Positions 1 through 9,327 of a stretch of DNA of 61,031 nt are shown here, piece by piece; within the stretch, counting starts at the first letter, position 1; the number at the start of each line of letters is the position of its first letter. The notes under the pieces are model-generated. The model had not been told where the DNA came from, did no database searches, and saw only the letters and a list, made by a program, of their open reading frames with translations. The position numbers and the translations under genes were made by a program. This DNA comes from Acidobacteriota bacterium (GTDB lineage: Bacteria > Acidobacteriota > Blastocatellia > UBA7656). The DNA lies in assembly GCA_016201275.1 (NCBI GenBank), contig JACQDB010000031.1:1-61031 (forward strand), written 5' to 3'.

Positions 1-56
1 CTATCACCCGCTTCGCAGGCTAGCGAGAGATGGTTTCGCATTTACCCAGCGCTGAC

Positions 57-140
57 GCACTGGGCTATATGCTATCGCCCACTTCGCGGGCTAAAAAACT
101 ATCGCAGTTGATGAAGTTCTGACTTATGGGTAAAAGTAAG
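57..140 (+). repeat. Left arm of 84-bp terminal inverted repeat
   Basis: The 84 bases are the exact reverse complement of 60948-61031, the last bases of the window. The core, GCTATCGCCCACTTCGCGGG, resembles the 81-bp tandem units at 35.1-35.3 kb and a degenerate copy near 12.9 kb, so this is a member of a dispersed family. The simplest reading is that assembly stopped at a multicopy repeat. Confidence 0.9.
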
Positions 141-242
141 CCCTTACGGTCGGGCTACGGCTACGGAGACAGATTCCAGGGTTTGCAGACACGCCCTAAG
201 CTCGACTTGGTACAAGTTGAGATGGAGCAATACAAATTTCGT

Positions 243-288
243 CTGAATCCCGCCGATGGAAATCGGGGGATGCTTAATATCCAACCGA
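243..288 (+). repeat. Isolated copy of stem-covarying hairpin repeat
   Basis: The sequence has the same layout as the cluster at 26771-27138: GAATCC, a short hairpin (CCGAT, loop GGAA, ATCGG), then GGGGATGCTTAATATCCAACC. The stem bases differ from most copies of the main cluster but still pair. Confidence 0.65.
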
Positions 289-479
289 CACCGCAAGCCG
301 CTATAAGTTCAATCGTACTCACTTCCGCATTACTTTTTTGGCCCTACCGAATATCCAGGCCAATTCCATTTCGCTCAAACCGCCTGAGTCAAACAAACAG
401 GGAGCAGCCGCGCCGCTTTCTGCCCGCTCACAGCGCTTCGCGAACTTAAAGTATGGTAACGCGTTGGTGCCGGAAAGGC

Positions 480-1328
480 TTATTGTCGTTGTGCGACAGG
501 AGGCCGCGTAGGAGTGGACGACATACGTTCGGCGGCGTCAATCTGGCTGAGCACCGGAGCCGTCTCTTCGAGAATCTCTTTGGTCAATTCAATCGAAGAC
601 AGCAGCGAATCGAAATCCAGCGAGGTAATTTGTTCCGGCGATTGCATGGTCATCACTTCATCGTTGACCAGTTGGAAGAAACTCTCTATGGATTGCAACT
701 GCGCTTCAACCCGCTTCATGGAATTTTCCATGTTGTTATAGTTGGTTAGGCGTTTTTGCAGAAACTCCTGATTCTGTTCAAAGAGGCGGCGCGTTGTCTC
801 ATCGGGAGCTTGCGCGATGGAACGCTCGGTCTGTTGTATCTGATTGCGAATCTGCGTCAGGTTGGTCGAACGCAGATGATTCTTGCGTCGCCGGTAGGTA
901 TCAAGCATATCTACATACGATTCCCAGAACACATCCAGCGTCTGTATGCGCTCCGGCAACAAGGTGCCGCGAGTGAATTTCTGATAGTTGTCGTAAATCT
1001 GTTTTCGCATCCACGCCAGATAATTGACGGCCTCGCGTTCACGCGGATCAAAGGTGCGAATTAACTCGTCGCGGCGGCGTTGCCGATCAATTAGTTCCTT
1101 CTGCCGGGCGCGCCGATCCACCAAGCGACGATAGGCAAGCGTAGCCGGCATGGTCACCAGATAGAGCGCTTCACCGGCTGCCCCTACGGCAAGCGGCACC
1201 CAGGCAAGATGTTCGATGACACCGCCACTGGCGGCAGCATACACAGAGGCCGCCACCACGCCAACCATCCCCCAAATGTTCAAAGGCTCTTTAGCTGCCT
1301 CTTTGATATAGTTCGGTTTTTCCGACAT
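480..1328 (-). CDS. Hypothetical membrane protein with long coiled coil, next to PspA
   Basis: A 282-residue protein I do not recognise. Residues 20-65 contain two hydrophobic segments (around GMVGVVAASVYAAAS and LAWVPLAVGAAGEALYLV), and the rest is charged and helical with strong coiled-coil character (residues 70-250: many E, R, Q and L, almost no P or G). It would sit in the membrane with a large soluble helical part. It lies about 110 bp downstream of, and in the same orientation as, the PspA-family gene, so a joint role in membrane-stress response is plausible but inferred. The start is an ATG at 1328 (MSEKPNYIKEAAKEP). The C-terminal tail is Ser/Thr/Pro-rich. Confidence 0.7.
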   Translation of the reverse strand: MSEKPNYIKEAAKEPLNIWGMVGVVAASVYAAASGGVIEHLAWVPLAVGAAGEALYLVTMPATLAYRRLVDRRARQKELIDRQRRRDELIRTFDPREREAVNYLAWMRKQIYDNYQKFTRGTLLPERIQTLDVFWESYVDMLDTYRRRKNHLRSTNLTQIRNQIQQTERSIAQAPDETTRRLFEQNQEFLQKRLTNYNNMENSMKRVEAQLQSIESFFQLVNDEVMTMQSPEQITSLDFDSLLSSIELTKEILEETAPVLSQIDAAERMSSTPTRPPVAQRQ

Positions 1329-1335
1329 AACTCTT

Positions 1336-1432
1336 AATAGTCCCTAGTCCTTAATCCGTAGTCCCTAGTCCCTGGCAAGCTGCTTGATACGCGAACCGAA
1401 AGCTAAGGACTACGGATGAAGGACTAGGGACT
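1336..1432. repeat. Inverted repeat of short AGTCCCTAGTCC motifs
   Basis: Left side: direct iterations of AGTCCCTAGTCC / TAATCCGTAGTCC. Right side (about 1404-1432): their inverted complement (AAGGACTACGGATGAAGGAC...). The whole fills the gap between the PspA gene and the downstream membrane-protein gene, and an mRNA through it could fold into a long hairpin. Related CCGTAGTC motifs occur at about 5376-5470 and 32520-32610. Confidence 0.7.
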
Positions 1433-1437
1433 CATTA

Positions 1438-2178
1438 TTATTCAAGCGCTTTGGCGCGGTCGGCTGGCCCCAGCGACTTTTCGCTTTCGCTTTCGACACG
1501 CGGCGCGGCAGGTTGACCAACCCCCATCTGCTGTTTGTAAGCCGACAGCAAATCATCAACCTGAAGGTTCAAGGATTCGCGTTCGATGTCGGCAATCTGC
1601 GATTCGATGCCGCCGGTCGCCAAGTCCATACGCGCTTCGGCGGACGCCGAACGACGTTGAATCTTTTCACGCATTTCATCAAAGGTGCTGGAATCATCGC
1701 CGACTTGAAAGGACGACATGGCTTGAGAAAGTTGCTCCTGCATTTTCGCGGCGCGCGCTTCGTTGACCAGTTGCTGGGCTTCCGAGGCGCGCTTCTTCAC
1801 TTGCAGAATATAATTGTCTAAAAACTTTCGCGCCTGCACAGCCGCCGCGTGTGCCGAATCCAGTTGTCCGGCGGCGCGTTCTCTGGCGACCTGTTTTTCC
1901 TGTAGCGCAGAGATGTAGGTGCGGGCGATGTCATCGCGCCCTTGTTTGATGGCGGCTTTCACCTTGAGATCAAGTTCGCCAATTTCACGATCCAGCACCA
2001 CCGCCTGCTTTTCCAATTGTTTTTCGGTCGCCATCACTTGCGCGACATTCTCCCGCATCTTGGGAACATTGTCCTGCATATCGCGGATGGTCTGCTTGAG
2101 AATCAGCTCCGGGTCTTCTGCCGATTCGATGATGCCGCCGAAGACGGAACGAAACAGCCTTTTAATCCTCTCCCACAT
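1438..2178 (-). CDS. pspA: PspA/IM30 family envelope-stress protein
   Basis: PspA/IM30 proteins are ESCRT-III-like helical proteins that polymerise on the inner face of the cytoplasmic membrane and stabilise it under stress. The 246-residue product begins MWERIKRLFRSVFGG, an amphipathic helix typical of the family, followed by DPELILKQTIRDM and a nearly uninterrupted coiled coil to about residue 215. The start at 2178 is chosen over an in-frame ATG at 2235 because AAGGAGGAG lies just upstream of it and the shorter form matches the family N-terminus. No pspF/pspBC genes are nearby; the only neighbour in the same direction is the coiled-coil membrane protein downstream. Confidence 0.92.
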   Translation of the reverse strand: MWERIKRLFRSVFGGIIESAEDPELILKQTIRDMQDNVPKMRENVAQVMATEKQLEKQAVVLDREIGELDLKVKAAIKQGRDDIARTYISALQEKQVARERAAGQLDSAHAAAVQARKFLDNYILQVKKRASEAQQLVNEARAAKMQEQLSQAMSSFQVGDDSSTFDEMREKIQRRSASAEARMDLATGGIESQIADIERESLNLQVDDLLSAYKQQMGVGQPAAPRVESESEKSLGPADRAKALE

Positions 2179-2409
2179 TTCTCCTCCTTCACACGCCGCC
2201 TGCCATTCACCTCGCGCTTTCGTCTGCATTCTCAAGCACTGCTTCGCTCAGATGGCCAAAACGCTGAATCAGGCTCAATAGATTTTCGCTACCAGTCTAG
2301 CATAATTATCGGATGGCGAAAATTTAACATGGCGGGAAACGAATAGCGAATCGGCAAAGTTCTAAATCTATTTTGCAGCGCAAAATCATTGCCAACCCAA
2401 CAGCAAAAA

Positions 2410-5367
2410 TCAATTCCGATTCGAGCGATTTTCATAATGACTGATCTGTAGCGTTTGCCCATTACCCTGCACCATAATCAGGCCCTGTTGTCCGGTCTGC
2501 AAAAGCGAGATGTGGCGTTTGCGGTAACGCTCGACCACTACTTGATGCGGATGCCCGAACCGACTGCGTTGGCCTACAGAGGCAATCGCCCAACTTGGTT
2601 GCACGGCTTCAAGAAAGCCTTCGGTCGAAGAAGTTTTCGAGCCGTGATGCGGCACCTTCAACACTTCGGCGCGCAGATTTATGCCCATTTTTATTAGGGT
2701 TTCTTCACTTTCACGCTCAATGTCGCCGGTCATTAAAATGGTGTTCGCGCCGTAACTCAGGCGCACCACTAGGGAATCGTTGTTGGCGGATCGCAACGCC
2801 GGTTCCAGGGTTCGCAAAGGCCATAGAACTTCAACGCTGACGCCTTCGATTTGCAATTGCTCACCGGCCTGAAGCAACGCCAGCGGCGCTTGTTGTCGCC
2901 GTGAAGCTTGTACAAATGCGGCAAACTCCGAATTGTTTTCGACCACGCGCCCGACGATGGCTTCTTTGATTTGGAAATTCCGTGCGACCGTCGCCAGCCC
3001 TTGTATGTGGTCGGCATCGGCGTGAGTTGCCAACAGATAATCAATTTTCGTCAGCCCCAATGACCACAAAAACCGCGACACCACGGTTTCACCTATCGCC
3101 ACGCCCGACTCGAAAAACTCTATCTCATCCTCTGCGCCGGACGCTGTGATCTGGCTGTCTTGCGCTTGCGCTTGTGGCAACGATGCGGCTGACAATTTTT
3201 CCCTTGCAGCGTCACGCGCTGTTCCGAAAGCCAGTTCACCGCCGCCATCAATTAACATCGTAGTGCCTTGCGGAAAGACGACTAGCGCAGCATCCCCTTG
3301 TCCCACGTCTAAAAAATAAATCGTCAATTTGCCTTTCGGCAAACGCGCAGGAGGTTTGATGACGGCAATCATCGCCAGCCACAAAATCAACAACACGCTG
3401 ACCGTCGTAAGCCTTTTCAAGCGCCTCGTCTGTTGCTGACGCCGATGGCGCGCTTGGCTTTCGGCTTCGCGTCTGGCGGCTTCCATCGTGGTTTGCGGCT
3501 GATGCGTTGCCGATTGGCGCGGCGTTTTTTTGGTAGGTTGCCAATGGTCCAACACCACCATCAGCGCAATGATCGGCACAAAGTACAAGGCATACAGACT
3601 GGCTTGCCAACCTTCATAATGAGCCGCACGAAAGGTCATGCCAGGGATGTCCAGAAACGGATGAATCGCATTGACCAAAGCGTAATGCGCCAGTTTCACC
3701 GTCCATACCGAGGCCTTTACTAACCACCCGGCGAAGGAAAATTTCAACGCGCCCGCCAACAACGCTACACTGGCGGCAATCATGAGGATGCCGGTGAGCA
3801 AGCCCGAAACGATGTTGAGCAAAATGCCCACCGGCGCGACGCGATTGAAATAGACCACCATCAACGGCAGAGTAAAAAGTTGAATCGCGGTTGAAGTGAT
3901 GAGCAATCCGACCACGCCTCTGCACCAGCCTTGCACACGCCAGCGATTGAGCCAACGCGCCAGTGCCGATTTTTCCAGCCCATAGGTGATCGGCGCTTTG
4001 TACATCTCCCGTTTGAAGGCGCGTTCATCCCAATACAGCATTTCGCAAACGGTTCGCCATACCGGCACACAGTTGGGCGGATGTGGCGTTGCGGGAGTTG
4101 GTTGCCATTGACCTATGGCGCGACATTTTTCCAATAGTGGCAATGCCAGCGAGACGATGGCGGCGACCGCCGCGAAACTCAATTGAAACCCAGGATCGGC
4201 TACCAGAGCCGGTTTCAAGGCGAGCATCAAAAATGCGGCGAGGCAAATCGTGTTCAAAGAAACGGCCTGACGAAACCAGAGCGGCGCAAGCAAACCTAGG
4301 CTGATCATCAAGGTCGCCCGCAGCACCGGCGGCGCAAGTCCCACCATCAAGGCATACGCCCATAAAACCACAAAAGCGCCAGCCCAGCGCCATAGCTTCG
4401 GCCTTTTGAACAGATCTTCACGTTTGCGCGGCGTCACCGACAGCGAAAATTTTGCGCTCGCGGCAGTGCGCGGCGCACGCTTGAAGAAAGGAAAATTGAG
4501 CAGTGCAAAGGCCAGAAGGCTGAAGTGCATACCGGAAATCACCAGAGTGTGAAACGTCGCGCTCTGGCGCAAGCGTTCGCTGGTCTCGGCGTCGAGAAAA
4601 TAGCGATTGCCCAGCATCATCGCTTTCAAGGTTCCGGCTTCCGGCTCACGGAAGCGCGCCTCTATGGTTCGCAGCATTCGCAAACGCAGATGGTCAAGCG
4701 CAGCGAACAGCGGGTTCACGCGGACGCGACCCAGCGGTTCAATCAACAGCGGACTTTTTATGTTGCCGCGCAAATCGTAGCCTTGACGTTCAAGAAATTC
4801 ATTGAAGTCTATCGCGCCGGGATTTTGATAAGTGTGGGCGCGTTCGAGTCTGACCAGCACACGCAGACGCGAGCCGGAATCAAGCGCCAGTTGTTGAAAA
4901 GTGGTTTGCACTTCCGGGTCCGCAATCCTGATGACCAGACGGGCGCGCCCACTGGCCGGAATCACTTCATCAAAGACGCGCAGGCGCTGTGCTTCAACCT
5001 CCAGATAGTAGCCTTCGAGCGCCGGTTCCGGCGGCGCAATCAGTACGCCGGTCAACTCCACCGCATCCTCTGATGAAAACCTGTGGGCTTCAAAAAGCCT
5101 GATTAATCGAGGGTTTTTAGCTTCTTTGACGTCCGCTTGCGCCAGCAAAGCGCCGCTGCAAACAACTCCTATCAAAAGATGCAGCGTCGCCGCCGTGGCT
5201 TTCTTCCGACCTATAAAACGCAAGGCATAGATGACCGATGACAACCCCAGCAAGAGCAGCAAGGCACGCGGCGGCGCGATAAATTTTTCGCTGAGAATGC
5301 CCACAACCAAGGCCGCAGTCAGATAAATGAATGGTTGGCGGCGCGGCAAAAAACTCGATTCCATCAT
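2410..5367 (-). CDS. comEC: ComEC/Rec2 DNA-uptake channel protein
   Basis: This inner-membrane channel moves single-stranded DNA into the cytoplasm during natural transformation. The 985-residue protein has N-terminal membrane helices and a soluble DUF4131-like part (to about residue 230), a competence domain with multiple helices (about 240-620; note SATFHTLVISGMHFSLLAFA), and a C-terminal metallo-beta-lactamase-like domain. The latter shows FLDVGQGDAALV, the metal motif THADADH and VPHHGSKTSS. An Ala/Gln/Glu-rich stretch of about 50 residues interrupts the beta-lactamase domain between DGGGE and the THADADH motif. It is longer than the roughly 750-800 residues usual for the family. No other competence gene is in the window. 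Confidence 0.95.
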   Translation of the reverse strand: MMESSFLPRRQPFIYLTAALVVGILSEKFIAPPRALLLLLGLSSVIYALRFIGRKKATAATLHLLIGVVCSGALLAQADVKEAKNPRLIRLFEAHRFSSEDAVELTGVLIAPPEPALEGYYLEVEAQRLRVFDEVIPASGRARLVIRIADPEVQTTFQQLALDSGSRLRVLVRLERAHTYQNPGAIDFNEFLERQGYDLRGNIKSPLLIEPLGRVRVNPLFAALDHLRLRMLRTIEARFREPEAGTLKAMMLGNRYFLDAETSERLRQSATFHTLVISGMHFSLLAFALLNFPFFKRAPRTAASAKFSLSVTPRKREDLFKRPKLWRWAGAFVVLWAYALMVGLAPPVLRATLMISLGLLAPLWFRQAVSLNTICLAAFLMLALKPALVADPGFQLSFAAVAAIVSLALPLLEKCRAIGQWQPTPATPHPPNCVPVWRTVCEMLYWDERAFKREMYKAPITYGLEKSALARWLNRWRVQGWCRGVVGLLITSTAIQLFTLPLMVVYFNRVAPVGILLNIVSGLLTGILMIAASVALLAGALKFSFAGWLVKASVWTVKLAHYALVNAIHPFLDIPGMTFRAAHYEGWQASLYALYFVPIIALMVVLDHWQPTKKTPRQSATHQPQTTMEAARREAESQARHRRQQQTRRLKRLTTVSVLLILWLAMIAVIKPPARLPKGKLTIYFLDVGQGDAALVVFPQGTTMLIDGGGELAFGTARDAAREKLSAASLPQAQAQDSQITASGAEDEIEFFESGVAIGETVVSRFLWSLGLTKIDYLLATHADADHIQGLATVARNFQIKEAIVGRVVENNSEFAAFVQASRRQQAPLALLQAGEQLQIEGVSVEVLWPLRTLEPALRSANNDSLVVRLSYGANTILMTGDIERESEETLIKMGINLRAEVLKVPHHGSKTSSTEGFLEAVQPSWAIASVGQRSRFGHPHQVVVERYRKRHISLLQTGQQGLIMVQGNGQTLQISHYENRSNRN

Positions 5368-5552
5368 AAGGTCTTGCGTCCGTAGTCGTGCGCCCGTAGT
5401 CCGTAGCGTTTGGTTTACGTGCGCCGCTGTTCTTTTTTATTGGGCAACGCGAAGGCGCTCCACGAGGGCTAAGGACTCGTGGTCAGAGGCTACCGACGAC
5501 ACCGGGAAATCAGTTGACAAGTGTGAATTCAAGAGTCAATTATCTACACCAT

Positions 5553-5915
5553 ATGAGCGAAGATATTTCCGAGTTACAAGTTCGCGTGCATGAATTTGCG
5601 AAAGCCACCGATGCGCCGAAGGAATCATTTTTGATGCGGCGTTGTGCGCTCGACGACAGCGAGCAGGTGCAATCGGTTATAGACGGGTTGACGCTTTCGC
5701 TAATCAGTTTCTGCTATCACCGCCATCCACGCGGTGAAAATGTGCATGAAGTCATGGAGATGCTGGACAAGGAGGAATCGGGGTCGGACGCCGCACAGGA
5801 TTTGGAGCGCCGCGCCGATGATGCGGCGGCTCTGCAAATTCCTTTTATCGTCACCCTCAACCGCCTTGTCGAAGAGTATCACGAATTGAGAAAACAACTG
5901 GAAGCCAGAATGTAA
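5553..5915 (+). CDS. Hypothetical small acidic helical protein
   Basis: A 120-residue soluble protein (MSEDISELQVRVHEFAKATD...) that I cannot assign. It is acidic and predicted helical, with a C-terminal stretch (LNRLVEEYHELRKQLEARM) of coiled-coil type. The ATG at 5553 is preferred over one at 5514 by composition; no clear ribosome site is visible for either. It is the only plus-strand gene in this part of the window and is flanked by minus-strand genes. Confidence 0.55.
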   Translation: MSEDISELQVRVHEFAKATDAPKESFLMRRCALDDSEQVQSVIDGLTLSLISFCYHRHPRGENVHEVMEMLDKEESGSDAAQDLERRADDAAALQIPFIVTLNRLVEEYHELRKQLEARM

Positions 5916-6047
5916 AGCGGTCTTCCGGCTTCATCGTCAAGCAATTTTTAGGGTGCGGCTGAATTTGAGAATCATCCGCCGAAAGCGCCAATGGAGATGA
6001 ACCGCGCCGCTTGCCGTTACAGAAAGCGACGGTCAAAGGCGCACGCT

Positions 6048-6419
6048 TCAATCGTCCGCATCATCATCGGGATCGGCTGGCTCGTTGGGTGACAAAGCTT
6101 TGATCTCCACGGAAATTTCTGCACGCCGTTGCTTCGCCAGTTTCATAATCAGGGAAAGATGTTTGCGGGCGCGACGCGCTGCCGCTTTATTGGTTTTCTG
6201 ACGGAAAGCCATATTTTCAGCGGCAAAACGTCCTACCTCAACCAGCAGTTCGCCGGTCGTGCTGCCTTGTGCGCGCCGATCAAACAAGCGTTGATTCAAC
6301 ACCCGGCGTTCGGTCACTCCGCTTGGTGGCCCCATATCCACCTTGCGCCTTTCCATAATCGGCTCGTCGGTGGGCTGCCCCGGCTCGCCGTTTCCGTCGC
6401 TATTGAAGTGGTCTGACAT
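6048..6419 (-). CDS. Hypothetical basic/acidic protein of 123 residues
   Basis: The product starts MSDHFNSDGNGEPGQP, has a strongly basic helical middle (KTNKAAARRARKHLSLIMKLAKQRR, about residues 80-104) and ends in an acidic tail (PADPDDDADD). No known domain is apparent. GGAG eight bases before the ATG at 6419 supports translation. The basic segment could bind nucleic acid, but that is only a composition-based guess. It lies downstream of recN in the same direction, about 240 bp away. Confidence 0.6.
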   Translation of the reverse strand: MSDHFNSDGNGEPGQPTDEPIMERRKVDMGPPSGVTERRVLNQRLFDRRAQGSTTGELLVEVGRFAAENMAFRQKTNKAAARRARKHLSLIMKLAKQRRAEISVEIKALSPNEPADPDDDADD

Positions 6420-6659
6420 TGACTATTCTCCAGATTGAATTTTTGATTTTGCCGGTACTCGCGGCAACTGCACTCATTATCAGGGGCAAGCAGAAAGTAA
6501 CTTTACGTCCCTTAGTCTAGCATATGGATGGGAAGTTTTAATAGACTTATTTCAATCCCCACGTCCCCCGAAACGGGCAGGAAAAGCCGGAATTTAGCCG
6601 ATTTTCAAAAACTTTCTGCGCCCACTGGCGAGAAAAACGTCACGCCTGACGCGACCTCA

Positions 6660-8363
6660 TCACACCTTCAATAACTCTTTGGCGTGGCGGCGTGCGGTCT
6701 CGGTGATCGCGGTTCCGGTCAGCATTCGGGCGATCTCTTCGACGCGCCCTTTGGTGTTGAGCTTGTCCAAACTCACCGCCGTGCGTCCTTCGATGACGCT
6801 CTTTTGCACCAGCAAATGAGTATCGGCAAAGCGCGCGATTTGCGCTTGATGGGTGACGCATAAAACTTGATTCGAGGCCGACAGCCGTTTCAATTTTACG
6901 CCTACCGCTTCGGAGACCCGCCCACCTATGCCGGTGTCTATTTCATCAAAGACGATGGTGCGCGGATACTCGGAAGCGTTGGCGATGGTTTTCAACACCA
7001 GCATCAGACGCGAGGCTTCGCCGCCCGATGCGACTTTGGCGAGCGGGCGCACCTCTTCGCCGACGTTGGCCGAAACATAAAACTCCACTAGGTCTATGCC
7101 GCGCGCATGAAAATGGCGCGCGGCCTCTTCATCCATCAACTCGGCCTCGACAGGCGCATGGATGCGCGCTTCAAAGCGCGCATTCTCCATCGCCACTTCC
7201 GCCAAATCACCGACCACGCGCTTGGCAAAACTCTGTGCCGCCTTGTCGCGCTTGGCGTGCAATTGTCTGGCGACCTCCAGGTATTGCCGCCGCGCCGCGC
7301 TTAAAGATTTCTGCAACTCTTTTTCGCGTTCGTCCGAATGCTCGATGTGCAACAAGCGGTCTGACGATTTTTCCAGATGCTCCAAAGCGCTTTCGATAGT
7401 GCCGCCGTACTTGCGTTTCAAGCGCGAAATTTCCGCCAGCCGATTTTCGACTTCGCCCAGACGGGTGGGCGAAAATTCCAGCCCCGCGGCGAAATCGCGC
7501 AGCGCAAACGCCAAATCTTCAAGCAGGGCGCGAGCCGATTGCAAACCTTCGAGATAATTTTTGAAACTCGATTCGTATTGCGCCAACTCTTCGACGCGGC
7601 GCGTCGCCTGGCCTATGCGGGCAATCGCCGAATCGTTGTCTTCATAAATCAAGCCGTAGCTTTCGCCGCCCATCGTCGTCAACTTTTCGACGTTATTCAA
7701 ACGACGACGCTCTTCTTCCAAGCGCTCATCTTCGCCTATGCTCAATTGGGCGCGTTCCAGTTCATCAATTTGAAAGCGCAATATGTCGAGCAGTTGAAAT
7801 TTTTCGGCATCATCTTTTCGCAGTTCATCGAGTTCGCGTTTGCGCGCCAACCACTGTTTGTAATGCGCCGCGACCTCTTGCCGCAGGTTCAGCAACCCCG
7901 CATACTCGTCGAGCAATTCCAGATGAGTGTCAGGATTAAAGAGCGTCTGTTGTTCGCCCTGCCCGTGTATGTCCACCAGAAATTGCCGCAACTCTTTCAA
8001 CAAAGCGAGGGTGGCAATTTGATGATTGATGAAAATTTTATTGCGCCCGGTGGCGGTTAGTTCGCGGCGAATTAAAATTTCGAGGCGCTCTTCCTCAGCG
8101 GACAACTCGATACCGGCGGCGGCCAACAACGCTTCCAGTTCAGGATTGCGGCCTACGGAAAAGAGTCCTTCGATGAAAGCGCGAGTCTCTCCGGCTTTAA
8201 TCATGTCGGCAGCAAAGCGTCCGCCAATCAAAACGCCCAGCGCGTCCACGATGATGGATTTGCCGGAGCCGGTTTCGCCGGTCAATAAATTGAGGCCGCG
8301 CTCAAACTCGACTTGCAAATCGTCTATCAAAGCGATGTTGGAAATGTTCAGCAGTGTCAGCAT
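6660..8363 (-). CDS. recN: RecN, SMC-like DNA repair ATPase
   Basis: RecN is a cytoplasmic SMC-like protein acting in double-strand-break repair by holding DNA ends or sister duplexes together. The 567-residue length fits the family. Walker A GETGSGKS is near residues 31-38, after the typical start MLTLLNISNIALIDDLQVEF. The centre is a coiled coil. The C-terminal ABC signature (ASGGEASRLMLVLK) and Walker B (IVFDEIDTGIGG) are intact, followed by a CVTHQAQIA motif. The gene stands alone rather than with argR or nadK as in some phyla. Confidence 0.97.
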   Translation of the reverse strand: MLTLLNISNIALIDDLQVEFERGLNLLTGETGSGKSIIVDALGVLIGGRFAADMIKAGETRAFIEGLFSVGRNPELEALLAAAGIELSAEEERLEILIRRELTATGRNKIFINHQIATLALLKELRQFLVDIHGQGEQQTLFNPDTHLELLDEYAGLLNLRQEVAAHYKQWLARKRELDELRKDDAEKFQLLDILRFQIDELERAQLSIGEDERLEEERRRLNNVEKLTTMGGESYGLIYEDNDSAIARIGQATRRVEELAQYESSFKNYLEGLQSARALLEDLAFALRDFAAGLEFSPTRLGEVENRLAEISRLKRKYGGTIESALEHLEKSSDRLLHIEHSDEREKELQKSLSAARRQYLEVARQLHAKRDKAAQSFAKRVVGDLAEVAMENARFEARIHAPVEAELMDEEAARHFHARGIDLVEFYVSANVGEEVRPLAKVASGGEASRLMLVLKTIANASEYPRTIVFDEIDTGIGGRVSEAVGVKLKRLSASNQVLCVTHQAQIARFADTHLLVQKSVIEGRTAVSLDKLNTKGRVEEIARMLTGTAITETARRHAKELLKV

Positions 8364-8488
8364 TCGCCACAGATGTTAGAGATTGAACGAGCGTATATCA
8401 AGCGGCAAACGCCGAGATTTGCGCTTCACCGCCTGGCTCAATAGTTCAGAGCTTATCGCGCCAGCGTCGGCAACGCTGGTCGCCCGGA

Positions 8489-8806
8489 TTAGCGCGAAAT
8501 TTTCACTTCGCTGATTTGAATCAGCGGTTTGATATTGGTGTAGTTGGGAATGTCGCCCTGCAAAACTTCGGCGTTCGGCATGAAAGCGGCCTGAAAAGCC
8601 TCCACAGAATCGAAGAGCAGATGACAGACGGCAACAAAAGGCGCAGGTAAATCCGCCGTGCCGCCGTTCAGTCCGCTTTGGATGCTAATGCCTTTCAGCG
8701 CCGGAGCCAATTTTTCTTCGGTCATAGGAATATGCTGGTTGCAATAATATTCGAGATCAAAGGTGCCGCCTTCCTGTTGCGGATAGTGAATGCTGACTTG
8801 AATCAT
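8489..8806 (-). CDS. EthD-family small dimeric alpha/beta protein
   Basis: The 105-residue protein begins MIQVSIHYPQQEGGTFDLEYYCNQHIPM, the pattern of EthD-type dimeric ferredoxin-fold proteins, with the conserved H-x-P and a later FDSVEAFQAAF segment. EthD relatives are involved in degradation or small-molecule metabolism, but the role of this subgroup is unknown. Its ATG overlaps the stop of the DUF3037 gene (ATGA, 8803-8806), and AGGAGA lies 11 bases upstream inside that gene. The three genes from 10087 to 8489 therefore look like one operon. Confidence 0.88.
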   Translation of the reverse strand: MIQVSIHYPQQEGGTFDLEYYCNQHIPMTEEKLAPALKGISIQSGLNGGTADLPAPFVAVCHLLFDSVEAFQAAFMPNAEVLQGDIPNYTNIKPLIQISEVKISR

Positions 8807-9327
8807 GAGGTTTCGTTCTCCTGTGAATTTGGTTTGCTCGGAGTTTTCCGACGATTGCTTTTCGACTTCTGTGGCTGCCGATTATTTTTTATTGGAGACG
8901 CGGCTGCCGCTTTTTGCTTATGCAAAGGCGCGACAGGACGCGGCGGACGCACCATAGTGTCGAGCAGATGCTCCAGCACTTCAAGTGGATTCTGGCAACG
9001 TCCGCTATGCACGGGCGAGGTTTGAATCATGGTGCTGCGCGTGGCGGTGAGCCAATAAAAGCGCTCGCGTTGCGATAACTGACCAATCGCTCCGGCCTGT
9101 TCGCCGCCCGCGCAAATCGCCAGTATCGCTTGCAAGTGCGCGCTCATGGTTTCCCTGTCCAAAGTCGCGTCCAGCGCCCGCAAACGCCCTTCGTCCACTT
9201 CAAGGCGCGCTTCAAGAAATTTCTGCGCCGGACAGGAAACGATGACGCCGACATTGATGAACTCCTGGCGCTCGACTTTCGGAACGACGCGAATGATCGC
9301 GTAATTATAGGTAGATGGCTCGCGCAC
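8803..9327 (-). CDS. DUF3037 family protein
   Basis: The N-terminus reads REPSTYNYAIIRVVPKVERQEFINVGVIV, characteristic of DUF3037, a family of unknown function. The last 50 residues are a low-complexity Lys/Pro/Ser/Asn tail (QPQKSKSNRRKTPSK). I place the start at a GTG at 9327 because GGAGGAGG (9334-9341, reverse strand) sits six bases before it; an in-frame TTG at 9345 lies upstream of that ribosome site. The gene begins inside the end of the HipA-like kinase gene (23-bp overlap) and overlaps the EthD start by 4 bp. Confidence 0.88.
   Translation of the reverse strand: MREPSTYNYAIIRVVPKVERQEFINVGVIVSCPAQKFLEARLEVDEGRLRALDATLDRETMSAHLQAILAICAGGEQAGAIGQLSQRERFYWLTATRSTMIQTSPVHSGRCQNPLEVLEHLLDTMVRPPRPVAPLHKQKAAAASPIKNNRQPQKSKSNRRKTPSKPNSQENETS

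Larger units (their letters stand above)
1..479. other. Repeat-rich contig end without a convincing gene
   Basis: This leading stretch holds no open frame with a ribosome site or recognisable protein. It contains two iterations of a short palindromic motif (about 1-22 and 72-93, CGCCCACTTCGCGGGC-like), the left arm of the terminal inverted repeat (57-140), and one copy of the hairpin repeat family also found at 26.8-27.1 kb (about 243-288). A possible 107-residue frame at 126-449 runs through these repeats and is judged spurious. Confidence 0.7.
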